Positions 44,104-54,430 of a stretch of 64,000 bases of DNA are shown one piece after another. Origin of the DNA: Coix lacryma-jobi var. lacryma-jobi (Eukaryota > Streptophyta > Magnoliopsida > Poales > Poaceae); NCBI GenBank assembly GCA_009763385.1, contig CM019825.1:16243121-16307120 (forward strand), given 5' to 3'. The position numbers were made by a program, and so were the translations under genes. Below the pieces are notes generated by a model. That model was not told the origin of the DNA. It saw only the letters and a list, made by a program, of their open reading frames with translations, and did no database searches. Each line of letters begins with the position of its first letter. Position 1 is the stretch's first letter.

Positions 44104-45262
44104 TTCTACGAATATTAAAATATATATACAATATGATCGAACACTTAGAGGAGCTTTATACATGTATATGAAACGAAAACCGAAAACTAGGGGTTTAGGG
44201 GTTTAGGCGTTCGGGCCGGTTTCGGGGTTTAGGGTTGGTTTCGGGGTTCGGGTTTCGGGGGTTTAGGGGTTTAGGTTTGAGGGTTTAGGGTTTCAGGGTT
44301 TAGGGGTTTATGTTTTCGGGTTCAAGGGTTTAGGTTTGAGGGTTTAGGGTTTCAGGGTTTCGGGGTTTAGGGTTTTGGGGGTTAGGTTTGAGGGTTTTAG
44401 GGTTTCAGGGTTTAGGGGTTCAGGGTTTCGGGTTCAGGGTTTAGGGGTTTGAGGGTTTAGGGTTTCGGGTTTTAGGGTTTCGAGTTTTAGGTGACATGTA
44501 ATCGCCAACATTAAAAATAACATAATTCGTAAAGAGGCAATTCAACAAAAAATAACACGAAGAAGCATATCTGTCAAAATATTTCTAAGTGTAAATACAT
44601 GTTTAAACATATCCAAGTGATTTTCTATGGCATTCCAACATGACACATGATTTTCTATGAACACATATTTCTACGAATATTTAAATATATATGCAATATG
44701 ATCGAACACTTAGAGGAGCTTTATACATGTATGTGAAACGAAAACCGAAAACTAGGGGTTTAGGGGTTTAGGCGTTCGGGCCGGGTTCAGGGTCGGGTTT
44801 AGGGTTTCGGGGTTCGGGGTTTTGGGGTTCGGGGTTTCAGGGTTTAGGGTTTCGGGGTTTAGGTTTGAGGGTTTAGGGTTTCAGGGTTTAGGGGTTAGGT
44901 TTCGGGGTTCAGGGTTTAGGTTTGAGGGTTTAGGGTCTCAAGGTTTCGGGTTTAGGGTTTCGGGGTTTAGGTTTGAGGGTTTAGGGTTTCAGGGTTTAGG
45001 GTTCGGGGTTTCGGGGTTCAGGGTTTCGGGGTTTAGGGGTTTGAGGGTTTAGGGTTTCGGGTTTTAGGGTTTCGAGTTTTAGGTGACATGTAATCGCCAA
45101 CATTAAAAATAACATATATTTGTAAAGAGGCAATTCAACATTAAAAATAAAAATAACACGAAGAAGCGTATCTGTCAAAATATTTCTAAGTGTAAATACA
45201 TGTTTAAACATATCCAAGTGATTTTTTATGGCATTCCAACATGAACACATGATTTTCTATGA
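44102..45262. repeat. Two tandem copies of a 0.57 kb unit with telomere-like repeats
   Basis: The segment starting ATTTCTACGAATATT at 44102 is repeated from 44667. Each copy has the same leader (GATCGAACACTTAGAGGAGC), then a G-rich block of degenerate TTTAGGG-type repeats (about 44189-44490 and 44753-45082), then a shared AT-rich tail. A third copy may begin near 45268. The block reads TTTAGGG, TTTCGGG, TTTCAGGG and TTTGAGGG. The unit lies upstream of the CACTA second gene start codon; the first copy includes that ATG. Confidence 0.88.
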
Positions 45263-45479
45263 ACACATATTTCTAAGAGTAATAAATACATGTTTAAACA
45301 TATCCTTGTCACGTGATTTACACACCGTGGACGAGAGAACGACGACGGCGGACAGCAGCGAGGATGACGACGGTGCGGATGACAGTGGGGCGGCGGCGAG
45401 GTCGGTGGTGGAGCGGTCACCAGGACTACAGGTCGAACACATTTTTGTTAGGTTAAAAACACATATATATGATTTCCTT

Positions 45480-45800
45480 TTTCTATAATATATCTATTCA
45501 TATTCATTATTTGTATATATCTATTTCTAGAAAAGAAGAAATGAAAAAGTTAAATAGAAAATAATCTATAAATATATATATCTATTTATATTTATTTTAT
45601 ATATATCACTTTCTATTTCTAAATACATATATTTATTTTCTATAAATATTTATATATCACTTTCTATATCACTTTCTATTTCTAAATACATATATATTTA
45701 TTTTCTATATATATCTATTTATATATCACTTTCTATTTCTAAATATATATATATATATTTATTTTTCTATATATCTATTTATAGGTATATTTCTTTTTCA
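45480..45800. repeat. AT-rich minisatellite
   Basis: About four imperfect copies of a 50-60 base unit containing TATATCACTTTCTATTTCTA followed by AT-rich tails. No coding signal. Confidence 0.75.
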
Positions 45801-46095
45801 TTTTTTTACACTCTCACACACCCACTGGACAGTACACACGCACACTGCACACGCACACACACGCACAGGCCGTACGGCGGCGGCGCGGAGGACGGCGGCG
45901 AGGACGACGCCGTACGGCGCGAGAGGCAGTGAGGCCGAGGAGGATGGCTGCGCGGAGCTCGACGGCGAGGAGGACGGCGGCGCGGAGCTCGACGGCGCGG
46001 ACAGAGGCTCGACGGCGAGGTGAGCTCGAGGGCGGCGGCGCGGGGCAACTGCGTGTCGATCTGAGGAAGATTGGAGGGCACTGTGCCCTGTGCCC

Positions 46096-46101
46096 TATAT
46101 A
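46096..46101 (-). promoter_or_regulatory. Possible TATA box of the CACTA second gene
   Basis: GGGTATATAGGG on the minus strand sits between the hairpin array and a GC-rich 5'-UTR-like stretch (45840-46090) of CTC/GCC character. The distance to the ATG at 44103 requires a long leader or an intron. Confidence 0.35.
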
Positions 46102-46105
46102 CCCG

Positions 46106-46285
46106 GGAGGGCCTTTAGTCCCGGGGCGTATTACGCGCCGGGACTAAAGGGTCTTTAGTCCCGGTGCGTAATACGCCCCGGGACTAAAGGGTTGGACCTT
46201 TAGTCCCGGGCGGGCTTACGCACCGGGACTAAAGGGGTCTTTAGTCCCGGTGCGTAAGACGACCCGGGACTAAAGAGTTCTTTCC
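46106..46285. repeat. Array of TTTAGTCCCGG hairpins inside the CACTA element
   Basis: Consecutive short palindromes have arms CTTTAGTCCCGG and CCGGGACTAAAG around GCGTAATACGC-like centres. They resemble the subterminal repeats of the same transposon class but lie internally, just upstream of the possible TATA box. They may be binding sites for the element's own protein. Confidence 0.8.
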
Positions 46286-47050
46286 CGCCACAGTTTTGGG
46301 TTTTCAGTATTTTGGGTTTTGTATTAAGTTTCCACTATATAAATATGTTGTAATTCTTGTTAATTGCATAGTAAATTGAACAGTAGGCATAAAATTACTT
46401 AAAAATAACAGTTGTATATCCTTTAACCTTATTGTATAGTAGAAAATTTTGTAGCATAAATTCTTTTCTTTTTTTATAATAACGAATATAAATATAAATA
46501 ACCATTCATATTTGGTTAATGCAAAAATGTAATGTTCAATTTAAATTTAAAAAATTGTTAGCTTTCAATAGAAAATTTATTTTCATATCATTCATTTGGA
46601 CGTTAATCTTTTTTTTTAAAACCTAAAAAATCATTGCCCAATTTCGTTCTACGCGACCGATGCAGTAGTTTTATATTTTTAAATTAGTTTTTTTTTTTAA
46701 ATATATCTTAAATCTTTCTAATTGAACAGAAAATTAAATATTTGATATACTTTCTTTTAAATATTAGTATGAGATTTTTTTGCTTTAGTTTACAGAAGAA
46801 AATGTTAAATTTTAGTATCTTCTTATATATATATAAATCCATTATCAAATAAATGAAGTCTTAATTAATTAATTATTACATAATATATTTACAACCCACT
46901 ATTAAGCGGGCACAACTGCGAACCTCCTCTTGACATGTCCCTTGGTTATGATCATTCCTTAACCATGGAGTTTCCTCATTGTTTAACAAAATGCTTGGGT
47001 CTTTGTTCACTTTGAATGGCGGAATTCGATCATCTCTTTCATAATCACCT
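46286..47050. other. AT-rich stretch, nothing recognised
   Basis: It has long A/T runs and no convincing frame; it probably holds the 3' end of TNP2 and an intergenic spacer. Confidence 0.5.
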
Positions 47051-50000
47051 GACATGTCTGACTTGTCCTCAATTCTGACAATGTTTCTTTTCCCTGAAAG
47101 AACTATATGGCGCTTTGGCTCGTTGACGATCGAGTTGTTAACTTTTCCCTCTTTTTGGTTTTGTAGACATGTCTTTCACATAGAACACTTGACTTACATC
47201 TGCGGCAAGGACAAATGGTTCGTCTTTGTACCCAATATTGTTGAGGTCCACTGATGTCATCCCATACTCCTTGTCGACTGTTACCCCACCTCCGGTACCG
47301 GTCATCTTGACCAATTTACACCGGAATAAAGGGACTTTAAAATTAGGTACGTAGTCTAGTTCCCATATGTCATGTATGCAGCCATAATATGTTTGTTTGT
47401 TCCCATTTGGATCCATGGCATCCACGCGTACACCACTGTTTTGGTTGGTGCTCCTTGCGTCTTGGGCTACTGTGTAAAATGTATTCCCATTGATCTCGTA
47501 CCCTTTGTACGTGTTGATTATGCCACGATGGTTGTCTGGCCAACAAATAAAGCTGCCTCATCTATGTTGTCATCACTCTGACATTGTTTTCGCAACCAAT
47601 CGCCGAAGGTTTGCATGTGCTGACGTGTAATCCAAGATTCACTCTTCCCGGGCCACTTGGATCGAAGGAAATCCTTATGTACCTCGATATATGGATCGAC
47701 CAATGAGGAGTTCTGTAGAACTGTGTAGTGTGCTTTATCGAAGTAATCGTCTCCTGTACCGATATATGTTTTCTTCCCTAGTGTCCCTTGCCACTGAGTC
47801 TGCCATCGTGTCGCGATTCGGGAACGCCAATCGGGTCAAGGTCTGGAATAAAGTCCACACAAAACTCTATGACTTCCTCTGTTCTGTAGCCCTGGGCGAT
47901 GCTTCCTTCAGGCCCGAGAACGGTTATGAACATATTTTTTCAGGACACTCATGAACCTCTCGAATGGGAACATGGTGTGTAGGAACACAGGACCGAGAAT
48001 AATGATCTCCTTGACCAGGTGAACTAGGAGGTGTGTCATGATATCAAAGAAGGATGGGAGAACACCAACTCAAAGTTGACGAGACATTGAACGACATCAT
48101 TCTGCAAAGTAGAAAGTTCCTCTGGATTGATTGCCCTTTGTGAAATTGAATTGAGGAATGCTCATAGCTTCACGGTGGCTAGACGTACATGTGGAGGTAG
48201 AATCCTCTTAGAGCAACAGGAAGCAATTGGGTCATAAGCACATGGCAGTCATGGGACTTCAAGTTTTGGAACTTCTTCTCTGGCACATTAATTATTCTTT
48301 ATATTGGAGGAGAATCCAGATGGGACCGTGATGCTGTTAAGGCATTCAAACATGCTTTCCTTTTCTTCTCTGCTAAGAGTGTAGCTAGCAGGGCTTAAGT
48401 ACTGGCGCCCGTCATCTGTCTTCTCCGGATGCAAGTTGTCACGTTCTTTCATGCGCTCCAAGTCCTGTCGTGCTTCAAGTGAATCCTTAGGCTTTTCGTA
48501 GACACCCATGAATCCAAGCAGGTTCACACAAAGGTTCTTTGTCAGGTGCATCACGTCGATCGTATGGCGGACCTCTAGGACATGCCAGTAGGGTAGATCC
48601 CAGAATATGGACTTCTTCCACATGGGTGCGTGTCCCGAAGCGTCTTTGGAAACAGGTTCGCTGCCCCGTCCCTTTCCAAATACTACTTTCGTATCCTTCA
48701 CCATTTCGAGTATATCATCTCCGGTTCGGTTACGAGACTTGGTTTGGTGGTCTGCCTTACCTTTAAAATGTTTGCCTTTCTTTCTTACTGGGTGGCCCAC
48801 AGGAAGAAACCGACGGTGCCCAACATACACGACCTTCCGACACTTTTCAAAAATAAACTATCAAGGTCTTCGAAACAGTGTGTGCATGCATTATATCCCT
48901 TGTTTGTCTGGCCTGAAAGATTACTTAGAGTCGGCCAATCATTGATTGTTATGAACAATAATGCTCGCAGGTCAAAGTGTTCCTGTTTGTACTCATCCCA
49001 CACGCGTACGCCTGGTTTGCTCCATAGAAGTACAAGTTCCTTAACTAATGGCCTCATGTAGACATCGATGTTGTTGTGAGGTTGCTTCGGTCCTTGGATG
49101 AGCAACAACATCATAATGAACTTCCGCTTCATGCATAACCACGGAGGAAGGTTGTAGATACATATAGTAACTGGCCAAGTGCTATGACTACTGCTTTGCT
49201 CCCCAAAAGGATTAAAACCATCCGTACTTAAAGCAAACCTCAAGTTTCTAGCCTCATCTGCAAACTCTGAGAATTCTCTGTCTATCGCTCTCCACTGGGA
49301 TCCATCAGCTGGGTGCCTCAGCATATTGTCTACCTTACGGTCTTCTTTATGCCACCGCAACAACTTTGCATTGTCCTTATTTCTGAACAAATGTTTCAAG
49401 CATGGTATTATAGGAGCATACCACATAACCTTGGTAGGGATTTTCTTTTTGCTTGGACGTTCTTCACCCTCTACGTCGCCAGGATCATCTCGCCTTATCT
49501 TATACCGTGATGCTTCACATACCGGGCATGCATCCAAATTCTCGTATTCCTCCCCACAGTACAGGATACAGTCATTAGGACATGCGTGTATCTGCTGGAT
49601 TTCTAATCTCAAAGGGCAGACGACCTGTTTTGCTTCGTACGTAGTGGTGGGCAATTCGTTCGCTTTCGGAAGCATCTTTTTCATTATCTTCAATAACTGT
49701 CCAAATGCCTTATCGGATGTACCATTCTTTGTCTTCCATTGCAGCAGTTCCAGCGTAGTACCCAGCTTTTTTGGCCATCTTCAGCAGTGGGATATAGCAA
49801 TTTCTATGATACTCTAGCATGCGCTCAAACTTGACCTTCTCCTTGTCACTTTCACATTCTCTTTGTGCATCACGAATGACATCACCAAGAGCATCAACAT
49901 CAGCTGTCACATCTTCTGTCGCTGCCGCATCTTCTTCACCATCTCCCCCCACTGCATCATCATCAAAGGCACCGTACTGAGCAATAATATCAGCGTGGCC

Positions 50001-50280
50001 AATTCTTCTTCACCTTCTTCACCATCATCCATTACAACCCCCTTTCTCCATGTTTCGTCCAACAAATATAGTTTGTTACGAAACCCGACTTCAACAAATG
50101 TGTATGAAGAGTCCTTGAGCATGAATATTCCTTCAAATTCTTACAGACGGCGCATGGGCAGCACATGAAACCATCCTGCTTGTTTGCCTCAGCCACACCT
50201 AAGAAATAGTGCACGCCAGCAATGAACTCTTTGGAGCGGCGATCGACATTATATATCCAATTGCGTGACAACATCTGCAT
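47050..50280 (-). pseudogene. TNP2-like CACTA transposase (broken)
   Basis: The start at 50280 opens the transposase-associated domain (MQMLSRNWIYNVDRRSKEF and CPCAVCKNL). An acidic linker and a region at 49710-49952 (LGDVIRDAQRECE) follow. The Transposase_21 core is in 48785-49693 and 48288-48830: cysteine-rich HACPNDCILYCGEEYENLDACPVC is present, then acidic candidates in FALSTDGFNPFG and TINDWP and the CTHC pair, then VMHLTKNLCVNLLG. DUF4218-type pieces lie at about 47700-48290 and a DUF4216-type C-terminus at 47138-47703 (YYGCIHDIWELDY). Several frame changes separate the pieces, some perhaps small introns. TNP2 binds the terminal inverted repeats and cuts. This copy is probably inactive. 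Confidence 0.85.
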
Positions 50281-50396
50281 TAAATATTACAACCATGCAC
50301 TTAGTAGTTTCTCATGTTATTGTACAACACTCATGACATCACATGATTGATTAATTCAAACAAGCTTGACTACAACGAAGACTATCGCAGCTAGCA

Positions 50397-50891
50397 CTAA
50401 AAAACTAAAAATAAAGTGCACTTAAGCAACATAATTAGTTCGCGTCCGATCCCAACTAAAATAGACAGATCATTCGCTTCATCAGCATGGATGGGTTGCT
50501 GCCGCTGACTCACTGCCTCATCACCTTCAGCGGCAACCTCCTGTGCAACAGAATTTTGTACGAGCTGAACGTACTCTTCCTCCCAGTACCAACCTTTACA
50601 TCCACCGGTGCCCTCCCACTGCAATTAGAACAAAGAATAAGAAATTTAAACAACATCATCAAGCAAAACCGATACGAATAAACCATATTAATCAAATGCG
50701 GGTAAATAATAACCCACCTCATGGTCCGGACACTTGTAGAATATACGACCCTTGTTGATTCCCTCTTTTTTCACTCGGTACTCCTTCACAATCTTCTGCT
50801 TACACTCGCCGCAAGCAATGAGAGGAAGATCCGGCCACAAACGCTTCGGATCCCGATGATGAGATGCTGAGGACCCGGTCACGGTTGCCAT
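50397..50891 (-). CDS. GRF zinc-finger protein with C-terminal hydrophobic segment (two exons)
   Basis: Exon 1 is 50891-50718 (58 codons) and exon 2 50618-50397 (73 codons plus stop), joined in phase 0 by an intron with GTGGGT donor and TTGCAG acceptor. The 131-residue product has a GRF-type zinc finger: LIACGECKQ, the basic KEYRVKKEG, then GRIFYKCP. An aromatic WYWEEEYV follows, and a terminal hydrophobic helix (LVGIGRELIMLLKCTLFLVF). GRF fingers bind nucleic acid in other proteins. It lies just upstream of TNP2 and may be an accessory gene of the CACTA element or a captured host gene. The frame is intact while its neighbours are broken. Confidence 0.75.
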
Positions 50892-51350
50892 CTACTATAT
50901 CCATGCTCATTTTTTAAACTATTACATGCAAATTCCTAATTTTCTAAACAATTATAAATAAAAAAACTCTAAATTTATCTATTTATTTAGATAATCGAAA
51001 AATATGATATAACAATACCAATTTCCACATTATCTACTCTCTATATTTATTGTTGCAAACTATTATAAATTCCACATTTTTTCTATTGAAAATAAACTAA
51101 AAAGACAATAAAATTAATATTACTCGTCTTGCATAAGTATGAAATATAGAATGGATACTACCTAGCAGTAGAAAACTATCAAGTGATTGTGATGAACCAA
51201 TTTAAACTACTCAACTCTCTATGCTTGTTCTTGCAAACTATATATTTTAATTAAATTCCTCTCATATTCAAAAGACATGGTAGGAGATGAAAATAGTTAT
51301 CTCTAAACGCAAAGAGACGATGACGGAGTCGAAGAAGATCACCAATTGAC
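50892..51350. other. AT-rich stretch, nothing recognised
   Basis: Non-coding on both strands; presumably the 5' region of the GRF gene. Confidence 0.5.
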
Positions 51351-51962
51351 ACTACTAGAGAATCGGCCTTTGGCCCCGGTTGGAAAGGGGCTTTAGCCCC
51401 GGTTTCCCAACCGGGGCTAGCAATCCGGGAATAAAGGTCCCAACCTTTAGTCCCGGGGCCTTCCCAACCGGGGCTAAAGGCTCCCACGAGGAAAAATAAA
51501 TGTGCATTTGTGAGATTCGAACTCAGCACCTCTCGCCTCAGGCACGCTTACCAACTGAGCTACACAACCCACGTGATGTAGTTCTGGATGTTTTCCTTTT
51601 GAATCCACTCGGGAAGGGCCTTTAGCCCGGTTGGTAACACCAACCGGGGCTAAAAGGACCTTTAGTCCCGGTTGGTAACACCAACCGGGGCTAAAGGTGA
51701 ATCTTTAGTCCCGGTTGGTATTATCAACCCGGACTAAAGGTCGCTAAAGGTTCACCCTTTAGCCCCGGTTGGTATTACCAACCGGGACTAAAGGTTCAGG
51801 ACCTTTAGTCCGGGTTGATAATACCAACCGGGACTAAAGATTCACCTTTAGCCCCGGTTGGTGTTATCAACCGGGACTAAAGGTCTTTAGCCCCGGACGC
51901 AATTTTTTGCCGAGGCTAAAGCTCAATTGAAAGATCGTCCAAAGGCTTGTTCTCTAGTAGTG
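51351..51962. mobile_element. Non-autonomous CACTA-type MITE (612 bp) with hairpin array
   Basis: Terminal inverted repeats CACTACTAGAGAA (51351-51363) and TTCTCTAGTAGTG (51950-51962) are flanked by a 3-bp TGA duplication (51348-51350 and 51963-51965). The interior is a row of palindromic units of about 37 bp, CTTTAGCCCCGGTTGGT-n-ACCAACCGGGACTAAAG, plus a tRNA-like segment. It is inserted in the subterminal part of the larger CACTA transposon. Confidence 0.93.
51501..51573 (-). other. tRNA-like Pol III unit inside the CACTA MITE
   Basis: The minus strand has an A box (TAGCTCAGTTGG) and a B box (AGTTCGAATCT) at tRNA spacing, a T-arm that pairs at four of five positions, and a T5 run about 15 bases downstream. 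The acceptor ends do not pair well and the D arm is one base short, so it is not called a functional tRNA. Copies at 61328-61401 and 63262-63339 share the layout. Confidence 0.7.
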
Positions 51963-51965
51963 TGA

Positions 51966-52413
51966 CGCCGGAGACGAAGAACAATGAAGAACAAGCAAGA
52001 ACAACAGCAAAAACAAGCAAGAAGCTCACTGAAATTTGAATCTCTCTGGCTCGGGGGAGGAAGAAGTTGGCAGGTTATAAACCGGGGAGCTTTAGTCTCG
52101 GTTTGTATTAAAAACTGGGGCTAAAAGGTGATCATTTATCCCGGGCAAGCCACAAACCGTGGCTAAATCTTTAGTCCGGTCCGTGGCACCAACCGGGACT
52201 AAAGAGTGTCCTTTAGTCCCGGTTGGTAACACGGACCGGGAGTAAAGGGTCCCTGCCCCGACAGCTCTGTGCAGTAGCCGTTGGGGCAGACCCTTTAGTC
52301 CCGGTCCGTGTGAAACCGACCGGGACTAAAGGGTCTATTAGTACCGGGCGACAAAAACACCGAGACTAAAAAACGATTTTGAGAATCGGCCTATGGCCTG
52401 TTCTGTAGTAGTG
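51966..52413. repeat. Subterminal repeats and right terminus of the large CACTA element
   Basis: Degenerate CTTTAGTCCCGG palindromes begin near 52078 and end in GGCCTATGGCCTGTTCTGTAG and the terminal CACTA (inverted) at 52413. These are less regular than the MITE repeats, in keeping with an older element. Confidence 0.8.
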
Positions 52414-52655
52414 GAGGCAATCAAATCATCGCGACTCCACGGCTCTATGCGGCCACGGCCATGGCCCATGGGCGCCCATGCAGCCACCCGCCGCTGGCCT
52501 TTTGCTACGACGACGACCTTTCGAGTTGCTTCTGCTTTCAGACAGGACAATACTGCCTCAAGCCCTCCTCAACTAGCTTATTACCGGATCGAAACTGTAA
52601 CCATGATGAATTGGGGTTTCACGTAAGGTTGACACGATGAATGTATAAATCAAAC
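52414..52655. other. No feature recognised
   Basis: GC-moderate sequence outside the CACTA end; no supported gene. Confidence 0.4.
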
Positions 52656-52919
52656 GGGAGCGTATCATGTTCAACCATCGTTCGTGTGCAACCTTTGCAA
52701 CATCCAACCACAGTCGCAAGATCTGCATCCGATGACCACATTGAGAGGTGCACTTAAACCCCACACCATTACATTTGCTAACAAAACCTTGTTACATGGT
52801 GGGGGGTTTAAGTGTTAAATTACCCATCTCTCAATCTGGCCATCGGATGCAGATCTTGCGACTATGGTTGGATGTTGTAAAGGTTGCACACGAACGATGG
52901 TTGTACAGGATACGCTCCC
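52656..52919. mobile_element. Foldback element with long inverted arms
   Basis: The arm 52656-52770 is nearly the reverse complement of 52795-52919 (GGGAGCGTATC at one end, GATACGCTCCC at the other), with a loop of about 24 bases and a small asymmetric bulge. No flanking duplication is evident. A transcript would fold into a hairpin of about 115 bp. Confidence 0.85.
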
Positions 52920-53599
52920 CCATCATAATAGCTTGTAGACAGCTGGTGTGATCCCGAGCAGGAGCAGGTTGAAGCACTCTCGCTTGCTGCATGCTTCATT
53001 TTGGTGGTGCATTTGTGCTTGCAAAGCTGCAGCCTTGCATTGCACCCCTTGGTGCTGTACGTCATCTTTAAGTACTTGAGTTGTCCTTGCTCCACGAACT
53101 TTAGTCATATCCTTATTTGACACAGTTTAAATGGTAGATTTTATGTTAAAAGGGGCTGTCCGGCTGATGTTTTCTTTAAGGCTATTTTGTTGTGAGAGAA
53201 AAATATTATACCATGCTTGATAAGTCGAACTGATAAATTTAAGCGAACAGAGACAAACCTCTGTCACACGGTACGCGGTATGGTAGGAGTAAGACGTTCC
53301 CCGTTCTCGGAACTTCCGTTCCGGATCACGGAACGGGAACGATACGGTACAATCGTAGTTACATGCTTAGATCACGAAATGGGGCGACGAACCAAAACAA
53401 ACTTGATCAATAAAAGGAGAGAAGAGAACAAGTACGAGCAGAAGCGTCCTACAGCGGCGGCGCGATCTCCACACATCGGATGGCGGCGATGGCGCTGCAG
53501 TTGAGCGGCGCGGCCCTCCCACGTCGGACGGCAGGCGGCGCGGCCTTCCGACATAGGGCGACGGTGGCAGCGCTAAGATCGAGCAACGCGGTGTTGCAG
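52920..53599. other. No gene recognised
   Basis: It includes a GC-rich exon-like stretch (53450-53600 and, after the MITE, 53765-53820) whose frame I cannot assign to a family. Confidence 0.4.
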
Positions 53600-53607
53600 C
53601 TACGCGG

Positions 53608-53756
53608 GTAGTAATTGATCATGACCCTTATCCCTTATTCACAATTCAATTTGGCTCTTTCCAATTTTAGTTCAAAATTATATAGTATTATGATCTGATC
53701 TTTATTGAACCCGACCCTTAAATTTATTAGGCTAAATTAGAGGGTCTTTACTACCC
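53608..53756. mobile_element. hAT-like MITE (149 bp)
   Basis: An 8-bp direct repeat CTACGCGG (53600-53607 and 53757-53764) flanks an AT-rich insert whose ends carry GTAGTAA and TTTACTAC as inverted repeats. An 8-bp duplication is the hAT hallmark. It interrupts a GC-rich exon-like stretch. Confidence 0.75.
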
Positions 53757-53764
53757 CTACGCGG

Positions 53765-54430
53765 AGGACAACAGCTGCGGCGTTGGGATCTGCAGAACCC
53801 GCTATGTGCTCTGCAGAAAAGTTCACACCTAACGTAAATAAATGGGCTCCAGCCCAGTATGAAATGATGGCAACAAAAAAAGTTCTAAAAACAGAAAAAA
53901 TGGCAAAACAAAATCAGGTGAAACAACAAAAACTAAATTCAAACTTTGGTGCTCCACGTTCCATAACTACGTTCCGGGTACGTCGTTCTAATTATATAGG
54001 GATCATGATCGCATCCTCGAACCAAACGTTTCGAAGAGGTATACCCCTTATAAATCGGGAACTTAAAATTATAGATCCATGTACCACGTCGTTCGCTACT
54101 ACCGGGAACTTTTGTGACTGTAGAACAAACTTAACAACAGATAACTTTAACCAATACATGGATTGCATTTTTCAGGAATCACCGATACATTCTGTTATGC
54201 ACGTTCTTATTTCTACTCACCTCTACATTGATGAAAGGCAATGCCCATATAGATACATAAGTAATTGAAGAACTAAGACACGTTATATTTCACCGTATTG
54301 GTAGTTTACTAGTTTTGTATACCGATCACACTTGCGTGCTCGGCCCAGGTAAAACACAACACTCAATAAGGACGCATTTCGCCCTCAACATACCTACTGG
54401 TCCGCAACTGCTTCGAGGAGAATCATATCA
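53765..54430. other. No gene recognised
   Basis: A 161-codon frame on the plus strand (53783-54268) resembles nothing I know and has no supporting motif. The region lies beyond the 3' end of the kinase gene. Confidence 0.4.

Larger units (their letters stand above)
42503..52413 (-). mobile_element. CACTA (En/Spm) transposon, right part; host of A and C
   Basis: The right terminus is the inverted repeat TTCTGTAGTAGTG ending at 52413 (CACTACTACAGAA on the minus strand), with TTTAGTCCCGG-type subterminal repeats at 52078-52413. Reading leftwards it carries a GRF zinc-finger gene, TNP2, a hairpin-repeat promoter region and a Transposase_24/TNPA-like gene. Coding continues across element C into 28025-28058, so the element extends beyond A to the left of the window and its other terminus is not visible. 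Both large transposase genes are broken. Confidence 0.8.

Noticed and set aside
44822..45052. 76-residue frame rich in Gly, Phe and Ser (GFRVSGFRF)
   Set aside because: It is the translation of degenerate telomere-like repeats, and all frames there look repetitive.
44189..45082. A true interstitial telomere or chromosome-end fusion
   Set aside because: Repeats are degenerate, in one orientation, duplicated as a 0.57 kb unit with unique leader sequence, and lie inside a transposon.
45806..46147. GC-rich frames on both strands near the CACTA hairpins
   Set aside because: Repeats of GCGGAGCTCGACGGCG give open frames in several phases; it is better seen as a leader region.
51501..51573. A functional tRNA gene
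   Set aside because: Acceptor strands do not pair, the D arm is short and the anticodon arm is poor; only the promoter boxes and terminator are convincing.
53783..54268. 161-codon plus-strand frame
   Set aside because: No recognisable motif, no neighbouring exon signals, and it lies in otherwise unstructured sequence.
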